DNA of 64,000 bases from Halichondria panicea (Eukaryota > Porifera > Demospongiae > Suberitida > Halichondriidae), in contig NC_087390.1 in NCBI RefSeq assembly GCF_963675165.1, positions 289,001 through 353,000 on the forward strand. The letters are read 5' to 3'. Shown piece after piece: positions 1-30,547 of this stretch; the first letter of the stretch is position 1, and each line of letters starts with the position of its first letter. The position numbers and the translations under genes were made by a program. Under the pieces are notes generated by a model. That model did not search any database, was not told the origin of the DNA, and saw only the letters and a list, made by a program, of their open reading frames with translations.

Positions 1-1256
1 TCTACGAATCCAGTTGGAGTTTTGTACTTGAAAATTTCAGTGATGTAGCGAAAACAGAAGAATTTCTTTCGATCCCTCATGAGTATCTCATCGAGCTTGT
101 GAAGTCTGGGAATCTCAGCGTCCAATCAGAAGAGTCGGTTCTCGATTGTGTTCTCAAATGGTTTAATCACAACAGAGTGGAAAGATTGGCGGGACTAGCA
201 ACTATTCTGAAACACGTTCGACTCCCTCTGATCGCTTCTGATGTCCTCAAAGATAAAATCCTAGGAGACCCCCATCTCTCGTGTTCGCCAGATTGTCTCG
301 CACTGGTTGCTAATGCCAACAGATGTAGCCCCGATATCGATGGGGGAGCTCCAGACAGTCCTGAACATGTCCAATTCATCCCCCGCAAGTCCATCGGTCA
401 AAGCACGGTTCTATACGTTATTGGAGGGGAGAGAGCCCCTGGCCGTTTAAACGTAGATGTGGTTGAACGATTTTCGCCCTCAAAGAACGCCTGGACGGAA
501 CTTTGCCCCATGAGTACGAGTAGACGTGGAATGGGTGTGGCTTCAATGGACGGCTATGTATACGTTATTGGTGGCTCCGATGGTTTGAATTCGCTTCGAT
601 TGGTCGAGAGGTACGATCCAGTTTCAAACAATTGGACAAAACTAGCCGATCTACACCAGGAAAGAAGCAGTGTTTCAGCAGCTGTGCTCGATGGTAAACT
701 GTACGCCATTGGAGGCTACGATGGTAGCACAAGTTGTTTGGACTCTGTGGAGAGATACGACCCGATAGGAAACAGCTGGACATATGTAGCAAATATGAGC
801 CACCAGAGAAGTATGAGTGCTGTAGGCGTGTTAAACGGTTTTCTCTACGTTGTTGGTGGCTACAACGGTGCTGCCGACTTGTCCACCTGCGAAGTCTACA
901 ATCCCATTACAAATCAATGGACCGATATCCCGCCCATGAAGGCGTGTCGATGTATGTCCGGTGTTGGTGTCCTGGACAATAAAGTGTACGCTATTGGCGG
1001 CTGTGATTGCTCCAAATCGCTAAACAGCATCGAAATATACGATCCCCAGAAGCAGGCCTGGGAGCTGGGCCCGGATATGTCTGATCGTAGGAGTGGCCTG
1101 GGCGTGGCTGTTGTCGGGAGTAAGTTGTACGCAGTCGGTGGATACACGGGAGACGAGTATCTGAGCAGCATGGAATGTTACGACCCGAAGGTTGGTGGGT
1201 GGAGCCTCGTGGCTCCCCTAGGATGTGGCAAGAGGAGATTTGGTTGCTGCTCCTAG
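1..1256 (+). CDS. Kelch-like (KLHL) protein, 3' part: BACK domain plus six Kelch repeats
   Basis: The window opens inside this gene. The reading frame is already open at base 3 and runs to the TAG at 1254-1256, about 417 codons. Residues up to about 110 are the end of a BACK domain, with the family pattern of an ENF start, an S-V-L-D-C-V-x-x-W helix and a V-R-L-P-L strand. Six Kelch blades follow; each carries the Gly-Gly pair after a beta-strand (YVIGG, YAIGG, YVVGG, YAVGG) and a Trp about 20 residues later, enough to close a six-bladed propeller. Proteins of this layout are substrate adaptors for cullin-3 ubiquitin ligases (family knowledge); the BTB domain that binds CUL3 would lie upstream of the window. 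This part has no intron. Blade sequences recall KLHL20/KLHL18-type proteins, but I cannot assign an orthologue. It is tail-to-tail with MAP3K20. Confidence 0.93.
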   Translation, partial: YESSWSFVLENFSDVAKTEEFLSIPHEYLIELVKSGNLSVQSEESVLDCVLKWFNHNRVERLAGLATILKHVRLPLIASDVLKDKILGDPHLSCSPDCLALVANANRCSPDIDGGAPDSPEHVQFIPRKSIGQSTVLYVIGGERAPGRLNVDVVERFSPSKNAWTELCPMSTSRRGMGVASMDGYVYVIGGSDGLNSLRLVERYDPVSNNWTKLADLHQERSSVSAAVLDGKLYAIGGYDGSTSCLDSVERYDPIGNSWTYVANMSHQRSMSAVGVLNGFLYVVGGYNGAADLSTCEVYNPITNQWTDIPPMKACRCMSGVGVLDNKVYAIGGCDCSKSLNSIEIYDPQKQAWELGPDMSDRRSGLGVAVVGSKLYAVGGYTGDEYLSSMECYDPKVGGWSLVAPLGCGKRRFGCCS

Positions 1257-1686
1257 CTAGACTGGCGGACCTATTTTATGACATGTATGGACTGCTTAGT
1301 TAGTTTCTACGAGTTTAGTTTCTACTTCTACACTCATTTTATTTTTGTCAGAATTCATGTTTATTGTTTGTAATAATAATAGCATATGCTGATCAAGACC
1401 ATGTACTGTACATTATACCTAAAATAGTAATAATTATTTTTCCTTGTTATAGCTTATGCTTTGCTATTAATTTTTTGTACTGCTGTGGAATTTTTTTTAT
1501 AGACTAGCCTCCATTCCAGGCCGCACTGGCCTTGTGAAGGAGGCTAATGCTAGACATGCAATAGTCAGTCATGCATGTGATATTCACAATAACATTAACT
1601 CTCAAGACAAATGAACCTGGGAATGGGAATTGTGACGTGGGTAAACATGTTATAAAAATAATGATAAAAGCCTAGCTAGCTCCTAT
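1257..1686. other. Convergent intergenic gap (3' ends of the Kelch-like gene and MAP3K20)
   Basis: This 430-bp AT-rich gap lies between two stop codons on opposite strands. A TTTATT near 1338 would read as AATAAA for the minus-strand MAP3K20 transcript. At about 1504-1546 there is a short imperfect inverted repeat (AGCCTCCATTCC...GGAGGCTA) that resembles the ends of the foldback elements near 58.2 and 59.8 kb. No coding sequence seen. Confidence 0.5.
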
Positions 1687-9418
<7,732 letters not shown>

Positions 9419-12400
9419 ATGGCATCTTGTTCCAGTGATCTCTCTAACGTCACTGAAGTCAGGGAGACGCTCTTCAAAATTCAGAAGAACCTAGAATGTC
9501 CTATCTGGTAAGCCTTAAAAAACAATGTCCATCCATTTTTTCAATAATAATTTCTATTGTCTGTGTTAGCCTGGAGTTACTGTCGGACCCCTACACGACA
9601 CAGTGTAGCCATCCATTCTGTCGAGCCTGTATCTGCAAAGTCATTTCAGCCAGTAAGGTGGCAAAATGCCCACTGTGCAAGGTCGTCATCACAAAGCGGT
9701 AAGTTGTGTGTGTGGGCGTGTGGATGTGGTGTGTGGGGGTGGGTGTGTGTGTGGGCATGTGGATGTGGTGTGTGAGGGGGTGGGTGTAGGGTATATGCTG
9801 CTTGTAAGAATGTTAATTTACTTATGCGGTGTACATTGTGTTGGCAGAAGTTTAACTGAGAACAGGAGACTGGGAGAGATTGTGGAGGCTGTCAAAGAAT
9901 TGGAGCAATCCGTACTGGCAGACTCGGGCGTACAAAGTAAGTGTGTTCAGTCTCAAGTGTTATAGTGTGTATGATTATGTTTCCTCTTACCCCCCACAGA
10001 GACCCCACCCAGAGTGCTAAACCACACCCACGAGTCTACTGGAACTCCCGGCATGATCATGCATTCTCTTATTCACCCAACACCAATCAAACCAGGCAAC
10101 TCCTCGAGAGAGGTCAGACACTCGTGAACTTTGCACTTTGAACTGCACACGTACAGTCATAGCTCAGTACATTTTTAATATTTATGTCAATTTTAACACT
10201 ATTTATTTGTTTGTGTACATATAAAAATGGCTATCAATTAAATTTTAAATGCTTTATAATTAATATTGCAATCAATTCAATTTCAGGGATCTGAACCTAG
10301 TCGATCAAGGAAGACATTCAATGCTCTAATGACAAAAGATCAACCGTCTACTTCTCGAGATGACGCTATTGAGATCAGTACAGGACAATCTTCATCATCC
10401 AAGAAAGGACCTGTGATTAAACGGAGGCGCAAAGTTCGATTTAATTCAAATAAAAAGCCATCAAAACTTGGCAGTAGGACAAGTACAGATACAGAAAGTG
10501 TGTGTACTAACAGTCAGCACAGGAGAGAGCTACTGGAGGCATTGGAGGGAGGGGCTCTCAGAGAAGCAAGTCAACGAGATGAACAGAGGCTAGATGAACT
10601 GGAGGCCACCGCGTGTGTTACTGAAAATAGAGAACAGAATGTTGTTGAAGTATGTGGTTCCAAGAGAAATTGTAACAGCTATGTGAAAGGACATCAACTA
10701 TCATCCAATGAACTGGAATCCAGTGATGCTTTACCTATTGAAGACGTACCTACTGTGCCAGCACACTCTACTAGTATCATCTATAAAGAATCTGCATATC
10801 CTCCGACTAGTGTGACTGAGATAAGATCTATAGCGGAGACACCACACCTTGAAGCACTACCAGAGAATGAACTTAGTCTGATTGTGGTGAAGGAAACACC
10901 TTTTGTAAAGAGGCGTGATGGAGAAACCATTAATTTAAAACAATGTTCTACTGACAGGGAGACTCCTTTAATTAGCAACAATACTGTTTCTCAACACGCA
11001 TTCATCTCTATTGATGACCCCACAGAGGCTAGTAATCTTTCGCTGGACTCCAGTAATCTTCCTCAGGATACTGCTCAACCATCTCAGGATAATTCAGTAA
11101 ACCCCGACATCCTAGCCAGAGAGACACAGCTATTCTCTCCTCCCCCTGATTCACTGGAGCCTATCATCCTCGCCCCCACACAACCATCAGTCGTGACAGA
11201 AACACAACCAACCTCATCAAATCTATCAGATTCAAATACACAAGAATCGTCGATTTTTATTATAGAAAATATGGAGCAAACTATAATGAAAGAAAATACT
11301 GTCGGCTACTACAGACCTGATGAACAGAACAACCCATCGACAGCCAAAAGTTTTGGTTCTAGAGAAACTCACTCTCCGCCTATTGATCTGACCCCCAGTG
11401 GTGACGTGGACAGCTCTCTCAATATTCCCCTACAAAACATTGATACTATCTACAGCCCTTCAAGTGACACCACGACTGATTCGTTGTTAAAAACCCGTGG
11501 AGTAGCAATGGTGCCTCCCTCTCAGGCTACACCACTTCTCAATAAAACCACGGTCCTTCCTCAACTAAACCAGTGCTTCAAACCGGCCACACTAAAACCA
11601 TCTATTGAAACCAATACCAGCTTGAATTCTGACACACCTGATGTGTCTACTAGTGCTTCAAGCCACTCTCCTGATCCATCATCATCCACTCCTCATATCT
11701 CACCAGAGCTCACTAGCCAAGAGCTTGAAACACTTAGACAACTCATGGCAGACAAGGAGAGAGAAGTGCTAGCACTGGAGGCAATGCTCTTACAAGAAGA
11801 GAAACCACAATCGATAACTACAACTGATACGACGAATAATATAGTGAGAGAATCTCCGTTCCAAACAATATCTGAAAATGTCAAAACTTCAAATGAAAAC
11901 GGGAGGACTTCTATTAACACTATCGAATGCTCGAATGCTCTCACGAAAAAATCTCAAGAGGCTAAAAAAGATGATGTTGCCTCGTCAATAATAAAATCTC
12001 CTGTTGATAGTCCGCAGGTGATCTTTGAGACGCAGTTTACAGGCCACTCCCACGAGGACCATACAGCTTCTGAGGATGAGTGTACCTTGAGGGGACACAG
12101 AGAATGTGCAGAACCAGAAATCAAAGAAAGTATGAGAGATGACTCAATGGCTGATAGTCATCAAGTCATGAAGAGAGGACATTCCCCTGTTAATATGCTA
12201 TCGAATAATACTGAGCCTTGCCCAAAGCGTACAAAGAGTAATGACACTAACACGCAGCAAGAATTGAGTCCTAAAACAAAGAGAACGGTTCAGCTTGACT
12301 CTGATGATATTGAAGACTACTCGCTACCTTCCCCCAACGAACCATTGCCTGCTGACCACCCCTTCATGAGCGTGAGCACAATCAACCAGCCCATTCAATC

Positions 12401-14097
12401 TCAATCAACAAGCCACCCTAATAACAAGTCTTATACTGCTAACATATACATTGACCGTGGAACTTCTCCTAATCACAATGTGCAGAACTCTATTATCAAT
12501 CGAAAATCTTCAGCCAGCGAACAAAATAAGAAAGAATCAAAGCAAGTTCAATCTTCTAACAAAACTGTTACTGTTAATTGTCATCCAAACTCTCCTCCTA
12601 AGCCTCAACAAGATGGGCCTCCCAGACTAACCACGTCTAGTTCTATGCTCACTACCCCCCAACAGGGGGCGTCTTGTTCTACCCCCCAGCAGAGAGTGGT
12701 GGTCCAGACCCCCGCTCTGAGTGGTGGTGGGTTCGCCAGTCCAGGGGGAGGGGCCAGACACACCCTCTCGTTAGTAGGCTCAGGACTATCGAAGTCTCAA
12801 CTGGTGAGTACATTAATTGTGTACTGATACGTTTGTACAATAATGCAGCATAGCAAAATGTAACAGAAATTGTACATTGTATGTAGTGTAAGATTTTGCA
12901 TTTTGAAAATTAAAATGTAGCTGTTTGAAAGGCCTGTTTAGATTAGATCAAAATGTTCTATTTGTAAAGAAAAATCATGGGTTTTGATTATATGTATATA
13001 CTGTATGAATCATGTAACTCCCCCCCACACCACACACAACCACCCACACACCACACACACACACACACACACAGCGACAGGCCCAGCGATTCGCTCGTAC
13101 CCACAATGGTAGAATAGCGAGTGTGTTCAACTGTCATACGACACACGTGGTGGTCTCCACTGACTCTCGTGGCCTCTGCCCTCGCACTGTCAAGTACCTG
13201 CAAGGAGTGCTGGCTAGAATCTGGGTACTCAGCTATCACTGTGAGCTGTTTTCTGTAATATAATCATGTGGATAACTTTATCAATAGTGCACTTAATAGT
13301 TGTTAGTGCAATATGGGATTAATAGCACGAGTAACAAGCATGGCACGGCCTCAAAGGGCTATCTTTGAAAATGCATAATCCTACATATATGCAATTGAGC
13401 TGCGATGTGTATGCACTGTTACAGCTGGCGTGTTTGTTATTACTCAGCGCATACAGTAACTGCTCATAATACGTATGTACGTACATGTACACGTGTGTTC
13501 TATAACGGCATTAATTTGTGCTCTGACCCTTCCAGGGGTGGAGGACAGTGTGAGAGAGGACAGGCTACTACCGGAGGTAATTAAACGTTTATTTCGTAAT
13601 TGACTGCACATTTGATATTATAATAATAATATTTTTAGGAGCACTATGAGGTGAATGGTGACAACACCCTGACCTCCTCTGACACTAGTCCTCGTGTACC
13701 TGCTAAAGCTCGTCTCAGTAGATTACGTCAGGTGTGTTGGTTTATAGTGTGTGTGTCATGTGATCCTCATGATCCTCATACGTAGGAACCTGGCCTGTTC
13801 TCTTCTCGTCTTTTTTACCTCCACTGCGACTTTAACGGACTCTCAAAAGGTGCACAGTTTATGTGTATAAGAATACAACTTTGCCATAAACTTTTAAATT
13901 ACATAATTTATTTCTTTTTGATCTGAATTTTTGTATCTGCTATAGACCAGCTGTCGCAGTTGCTGTGCCTCGGTGGAGGGGAGGTGGTGGAGTGTGTGAC
14001 GTGTAATGCTGTGACGGTGTGTGACTGTGTAGACCGCCCCCGTACTATCACGTCCAGCTGGCTACTAGACTGCATCAGTAGCTACCGGCCGCTATAA
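9419..14097 (+). CDS. BRCA1: BRCA1: RING finger, long disordered exon, tandem BRCT
   Basis: Exons: 9419-9507, 9570-9698, 9848-9936, 10000-10112, 10287-12803, 13075-13240, 13536-13576, 13639-13731, 13786-13849, 13946-14097. Together 3453 nt = 1150 aa, every junction in frame; human BRCA1 is 1863 aa. Residues about 20-75 form a C3HC4 RING with all eight ligands (ECPIC, C-S-H-P-F-C-R-A-C, KCPLC), followed by ITKRSLTENRR as in BRCA1. One 2.5-kb exon encodes a Ser/Thr-rich disordered middle with many SQ/TQ sites, the counterpart of the giant exon in vertebrates. Residues about 610-645 could form a coiled coil (PALB2-type position). BRCT1 keeps the phosphopeptide residues: Ser in GSGL, and Arg and Lys in CPRTVKY. 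BRCT2 is short and ends nine residues after its WLLDC motif. Role by family: ubiquitin ligase with BARD1 and homologous-recombination repair in the nucleus. It is tail-to-tail with the HECW gene (262 bp between stops). Confidence 0.94.
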
Positions 14098-14359
14098 TCA
14101 ATCATGTGATCTTGTGTTCTATTGATAATTCGACAAAAAAAGTTTTTGAAATTCAATTTCTCTCATGCTTTTGTGACATTATCACATTCCAATCAGCCAA
14201 TTCAAATTAATTTCATCCAAATAATAATGTACATAATATTCACACATAGCGTAGATACAGGTGTGAATTCAAAATAAAATTTAAATTTAAATGACACAAA
14301 CACACACAAAATTGCAAGACTAGTAAAAGTGTACATGTAGTTTTTATAGTGCACATGTC

Positions 14360-25467
<11,108 letters not shown>

Positions 25468-25731
25468 TGTTATCCTGTATAATGTGAATGTGTAATGACA
25501 ACTAGAAATAGGAAACGCATAATTAAATAATAAATCTCCCAGGAAATTGAAAGGTAGCCTTATATTCAGAGCAAAAGTACCCGGGCAAATATATCATACA
25601 CGCATGTGTGCTATTACACAACAGTCATGCATTACATTGTACGCTGCTGTTACATAACAACAAGACTGCATGTGCTGACCCCTTATATGCATGGGTAGAC
25701 TAACACAGTGGCTGTAATGAATGTTACTATA

Positions 25732-26870
25732 ACACAGGTCAAAACATGTGCCATCAAGTTTCATTTGTGATGTTCTTTTATAGTAGGCCTACCCCTAAGG
25801 GGGTTTCAGCCATCCAAAAATTTTGTACATTGGAGGTACGTGCTTAAATGTAAGGAGATTGTGAACACACCTTTTATAGCAAGCAATGGTTTCACTCTTT
25901 AGTGGTTGTGTGGGCATGCAATTAAATCAAAGTTGATTGACACAGATTCAAACATAATTATGGAGAGACTACTTTGGGCAGCTGATTGTATATACGTACA
26001 ACTTACGTAGATTCACTATGAGGTATTATTAGCACGTGTGTGCTTGTGAGATATTCTTACATAAGCTAGCATTACGAGAACAATCGAAACACACATCCAC
26101 ACCTTTTGTTTAAGATAAAGCAGGCCACCCTCCATAAATTAATACATCTAGGTTAATGGGCTCCAAAGTCTCTCCATAGCATGTGTTTGGACCTGTGTTG
26201 GCAGGCCACCCTCTATAATACAGCCAGGTTAATGGGCCTCAAAGTCTCTCCATAGCATGTGTTTGGACCTGTGTTAGCAGGCCACCCTCTATAATACAGC
26301 CAGGTTAATGGGCCCCAAAGTCTCTCCATAGCATGTGTTTGGACCTGTGTTAGCAGGCCACCCTCTATAATAAAGCCAGGTTAATGGGCCCCAAAGTCTC
26401 TCCATAGTATGTGTTTGGACCTGTGTTAGCAGGCCACCCTCTATAATACAGCCAGGTTAATGGGCCCCAAAGTCTCTCCATAGCATGTGTTTGGACCTGT
26501 GTTAGCAGGCCACCCTCTATAATAAAGCCAGGTTAATGGGCCTCAAAGTCTCTCCATAGTATGTGTTTGGACCTGTGTTAGCAGGACACCCTCTATAATA
26601 CAGCCAGGTTAATGGGCTCCAAAGTTAGTCTCTCCATATGTTTGAATCTATTATCATTATTATTGATTTAATACTATTCATTGCATGCCCACACAACCAC
26701 TAGAGAATGAAACCATTGTTTGCTATAAAAGGTGTGCTCACAACATACAATACATAAAAAACGATACTTAGAAACTTACAAAATTTTTGGATGGCTGAAA
26801 CCCCCTTAGGGGTAGGCCTACTGTAAAAGAACATCACAAATGAAACTTCATGGCACATGTTTTAACCCAG
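25732..26870. mobile_element. Long-inverted-repeat element carrying the 76-bp minisatellite
   Basis: The left arm (25732 to about 25935) is inverted at about 26660-26870. Both arms contain AAACATGTGCCAT, GTAGGCCTACCCCTAAGGGGG, CAAAAATTTTGTA, TTTTATAGCAAGCAATGGTT and TTGTGTGGGCATGCAAT (or complement). Minisatellite array 1 lies between the arms. Right-arm copies also occur at about 28230-28440 and 29125-29320. It resembles foldback transposons that carry tandem repeats internally. No transposase seen. Confidence 0.65.
26120..26635. repeat. 76-bp minisatellite, array 1
   Basis: About six to seven copies of a unit that begins GCAGGCCACCCTCTATAATA, continues CAGCCAGGTTAATGGGCCCC and ends GTTTGGACCTGTGTTA. 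Copies differ at a few positions only. They follow head to tail between the arms of the element at 25732-26870. Confidence 0.9.
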
Positions 26871-26934
26871 AGGAGGTTGGTCACGATTGTTAATTAATCT
26901 TCTAATTTTCTTTGTAACCTCCAATTCCTACAGT

Positions 26935-27285
26935 AAATGCACAGAAGCCATTGAAAGAACCCCAACCTACCCAAACCGCTGAGTCAGCACTTTTATCTTA
27001 TTTTGGCATTCTTGAGCGTTTATCTGTCTTGTATTACGTCTCCTGTTAGTCTAGGAGTCATAGTAGTTTAAAACTATCGTTGCTACACCTGCTATTATAA
27101 TATTAAGACAGGAGTCAAAGAAATAAGGAAAGTGCAGCAACAACTGGAACTTTGTTACTAATCTTAGTTTCTGGCTTATTACTTCGAGTATGACTATGCT
27201 ACTCACTTTCTAGTATCACTGAGTATTGTTAGCATCATTTCCTACTAGTATAAAAGGCTATGATCGTTTGCAGCCTTTTCAATCT
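26935..27285. repeat. ~340-bp repeat shared with 61041-61375
   Basis: The two stretches match closely, including GCACAGAAGCCATTGAA, TTGGCATTCTTGA and TAAAACTATCGTTGCTAC, and both end near TATAAAAGGCTAT. A neighbouring 60-bp piece (at 26870-26930 here, 61420-61478 there) is inverted relative to the rest in one copy, so one of them has been rearranged. Confidence 0.75.
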
Positions 27286-27297
27286 TATATACCGGTA

Positions 27298-27517
27298 TTA
27301 CTAGAATAGTATTACTAGAATGTTTTGCGGGTAAAAAACCTTTGCGAATAAACCAAATCAGCCGAAAATTTGACTCTTTGCGAGCGTTCTGGCAAGGATC
27401 GTGTATTTACTAGTAATAATTTTGGTTTTGCGGATTTTATTGTTGCGAATTGATCAACCATCGCAAAGTTCGCAAATGTTTGATGCTCGCAAAACATTCT
27501 AGTAATACGGTAGTAGT
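27298..27517. repeat. Hairpin repeat with TATTACTAGAATGTTTTGCG ends; second copy at 29411-29637
   Basis: The start TACTAGAATGTTTTGCG and the end CGCAAAACATTCTAGTAAT are inverted matches. The interior contains GGCAAGGATCGTG and GCGAATTGATCAAC. Close copies lie at 29411-29637, about 4850-5050 (MAP3K20) and about 23740-23920 (HECW). It looks like another MITE family; the short frames across it are not genes. Confidence 0.7.
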
Positions 27518-28062
27518 CACAAATGTTAAAAAGCTTTTGAGTCCCCACACAGAGAGATACAAGGTAAACATAACAGTATACATTAATTAAAGCCCAACTG
27601 CATCGAGTAGTTAATTTATAAAAGTACCCTTACTGTTCGTTATTCTGATACCATGAAAACACTCAATTACTGATCATTGACAATCTCTTGAAGCTCTTAT
27701 CCACTTGGCAAAGCTATCAGAGAACCACAAACCTACTTAAGTGGATACACAAACAAACATACCTTAATGCCAGGAAATTGAAAGGTAGCCTTATAATTAG
27801 AGCAAAAGTACCCGGGCAAATAATTATACTATACATGAATGTGTCCACTACACAGTCATGCATTACATTGTACGCTGCTGTTACATAACAACAAGACTGC
27901 ATGCATGGTTTCATTTGGCAGCTGATTATATATACAACTTACGTAGATTCACTATGATGTATTATTAGCACGTGTGTGCTTGTGAGATATTCTTACATAA
28001 GCTAGCATTACGAGAACAATCGAAACACACATCCATACCTTTTGTTTAAGATAATACAATCT

Positions 28063-29125
28063 ATAAGCAGGCCACCCTCTATAAATTAATACAGCCAGGT
28101 TAATGAGCCCCAAGGTCTCTCCATAGCATGTGTTTGGACCTGTGTTAGCAGGACACCCTCTATAATACAGCCAGGTTAATGGGCTCCAAAGTTAGTCTCT
28201 CCATATGTTTGAATCTATTATCAATCAATTTTGATTTAATACTATTCATTGTATGCCCACACAACCACTAGAGAGTGAAACCATTGCTTGCTATAAAAGG
28301 TGTGTTCACAATCTAATTATGTTTAAGCCCGTACTGTACTACCGTGTACAAAATTTTTGGATGGCCGAAACCCCCTAAGGGTAGGCCTACTATAAAAGAA
28401 CATCACAAATGAAACTTCATGGCACATGTTTTGACCTGTGTTGGTAACATTCATACAGCCACTGTTAGTCGACCCATGCAAGGGGTGACAGCACACACAC
28501 ATCACGCCACTACCAACCCACTGCAATATAATACATAGCATGTGTTTGGACCTGTGTTAGCAGGCCACCCTCTATAATACAGCCAGGTTAATGGGCCCCA
28601 AGGTCTCTCCATAGCATGTGTTTGGACCTGTGTTAGCAGGCCACCCTCTATAATACAGCCAGGTTAATGGGCCCCAAGGTCTCTCCATAGCATGTGTTTG
28701 GACCTGTGTTAGCAGGCCACCCTCTATAATACAGCCAGGTTAATGGGCTCCAAAGTTAGTCTCTCCATAGCATGTGTTTGGACCTGTGTTAGCAGGCCAC
28801 CCTCTATAATACAGCCAGGTTAATGGGCTCCAAAGTCTCTCCATAGCATGTGTTTGGACCTGTGTTAGCAGGCCACCCTCTATAATACAGCCAGGTTAAT
28901 GGGCTACAAAGTTAGTCTCTCCATATGTTTGAATCTATTATCAATCAATTTTGATTTATCATTGCATGCCCACACAATCACTATAATACAGCCAGGTTAA
29001 TGGGCTCCAAAGTTAGTCTCTCCATAGCATGTGTTTGGACCTGTGTTAGCAGGCCATCCTCTATAATACAGCCAGGTTAATGGGCTCCAAAGTTAGTCTC
29101 TCCATATGTTTGAATCTATTATCAA
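28063..29125. repeat. 76-bp minisatellite, array 2 (interrupted)
   Basis: The same unit and orientation as array 1, in blocks at about 28063-28200, 28535-28920 and 28980-29100. The blocks are separated by pieces of the inverted-repeat arm (ATGCCCACACAACCACTAG, AAATTTTTGGATGGC). This is the counterpart of array 1 within the second copy of the 2.2-kb duplication. Confidence 0.85.
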
Positions 29126-30547
29126 TCAATTTTGATTTATCGTTGCATGCCCACACAACCACTAGAGAGTGAAACCATTGCTTGCTATAAAAGGTGTGTT
29201 CACAATCTCCTTACATAATAGCCTGTACTAGCATGTACAAAATTTTTGGATGGCTGAACCCCCTAGGGGTAGGCCTACTATAAAAGAACATAAACTTCAT
29301 GGCACATGTTTTGACCTGTGTTGGTAACATTCAATACAGGCACTGTTAGTCTACCCATGCAATGGGTGACAGCACACACACATCACACCACTACCAACTC
29401 ACTGCAATCTTATATATCGGTATTACTAGAATAGTATTACTAGAATGTTTTGCGGGTAAAAAACCTTTGCGAATAAGCCAAATCAGCCAAAAATTTGACC
29501 CTTTGCGAGCGTTCTGGCAAGGATCGTGTATTTACTAGTAATAATTTTGGTTTTGTGGATTTTATTGTTGTGAATTGATCAACCCTCGCAAAGTTCGCAA
29601 ATGTTTGATGCTCGCAAAACATTCTAGTAATACGGTAGTAGTCACAAATGTTAAAAAGCTTTTGAGTCCCCACACAGAGAGAGATACAAGGTAAACATAA
29701 CAGTATACATTAAAGCCCAAATGCATCGAGTAGTTAATTTATAAAAGTACCCTTACTGTTCGTTATTCTGATACCATGAAAACACTTAATTACTGATCAT
29801 TGACAATCTCTTGAAGCTCTTATCCACTTGGCAAAGCTATCAGAGAACCACAAACCTACTTAAGTGGATACACAAACAAACATACCTTAATGCCAGGTTT
29901 CCTGTGTATATATCAGTACACGATTTATACCAGCTCTAAGTCACACGCTTTAGTGGGCTCTATTGAAGTGTTGCAGTGGGCGAACCAGCAAATATATCCA
30001 AATTACTCAACTCCAAATGGAGATAATCGAGGCTCTGTACAAGTTAGAGTGGAGACACCCTAATTAAGCAATGTACATAAGCTACTGTACTATACTTGGT
30101 AGGCATGTCCAAGACTAATCTCATGATATAGGATGCATATTAATTTAGAGCATGGCTTGCCAATAAAAAAACCCACACTCACACACAAGCAATAGGTAGG
30201 AGAAGCCACTCTATAGGTATACATGCAGTACTGTGTCTACCCTAGGAAGCTGGTTCACAGTCATCATAGTCATGTATACTTTTAACCAGCGTCAAAAGGA
30301 CGTGTACGCACATCTTTATCATAGCCACTGTTCAAACAGGTTTCACTAAGCAAAGGTGTTACCACATGTACATAGATCTCACTGCTATTGGAAAGCATGA
30401 ATACATTTTCTGAAATAATGGCAAAAATGTTAAACTGTAACTACTGAACTCATAACAAACGACAGTGTCTTAATATGCTATAACTCTAGTTTAGCACTCC
30501 ATATATGTACTCCACATGTATAGTGAAGCCAGTGTGTAGTGGACCAA

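Larger units (their letters stand above)
25541..29890. repeat. Two tandem copies of a ~2.2-kb segment upstream of the HECW gene
   Basis: Copy 1 runs from about 25541 to 27770 and copy 2 from 27771 to about 29890. Both start AAATTGAAAGGTAGCC and end CATACCTTAATGCCAGG, and share the runs CTTACGTAGATTCACTATGA, the 76-bp minisatellite, the hairpin at 27298/29411 and AAGCTCTTATCCACTTGG. The segment ends share CCAGG, which fits a microhomology-mediated tandem duplication. Read on the minus strand the segment end gives CATTAAG|GTATGT, a good splice donor, so it may carry a 5'UTR exon of the HECW gene (weak inference). No protein-coding sequence seen. Confidence 0.75.

Noticed and set aside
10266-12827. 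853-codon open frame taken as a complete protein
   Set aside because: It is the central exon of BRCA1. The true exon is 10287-12803; the frame's start is an intronic non-ATG codon and its last 8 codons are intron after the GTGAGT donor.
27315-29673. Two 77-aa minus-strand frames starting MGTQKLFNICDY
   Set aside because: They are the two copies of the hairpin repeat at 27298 and 29411, not a gene family.
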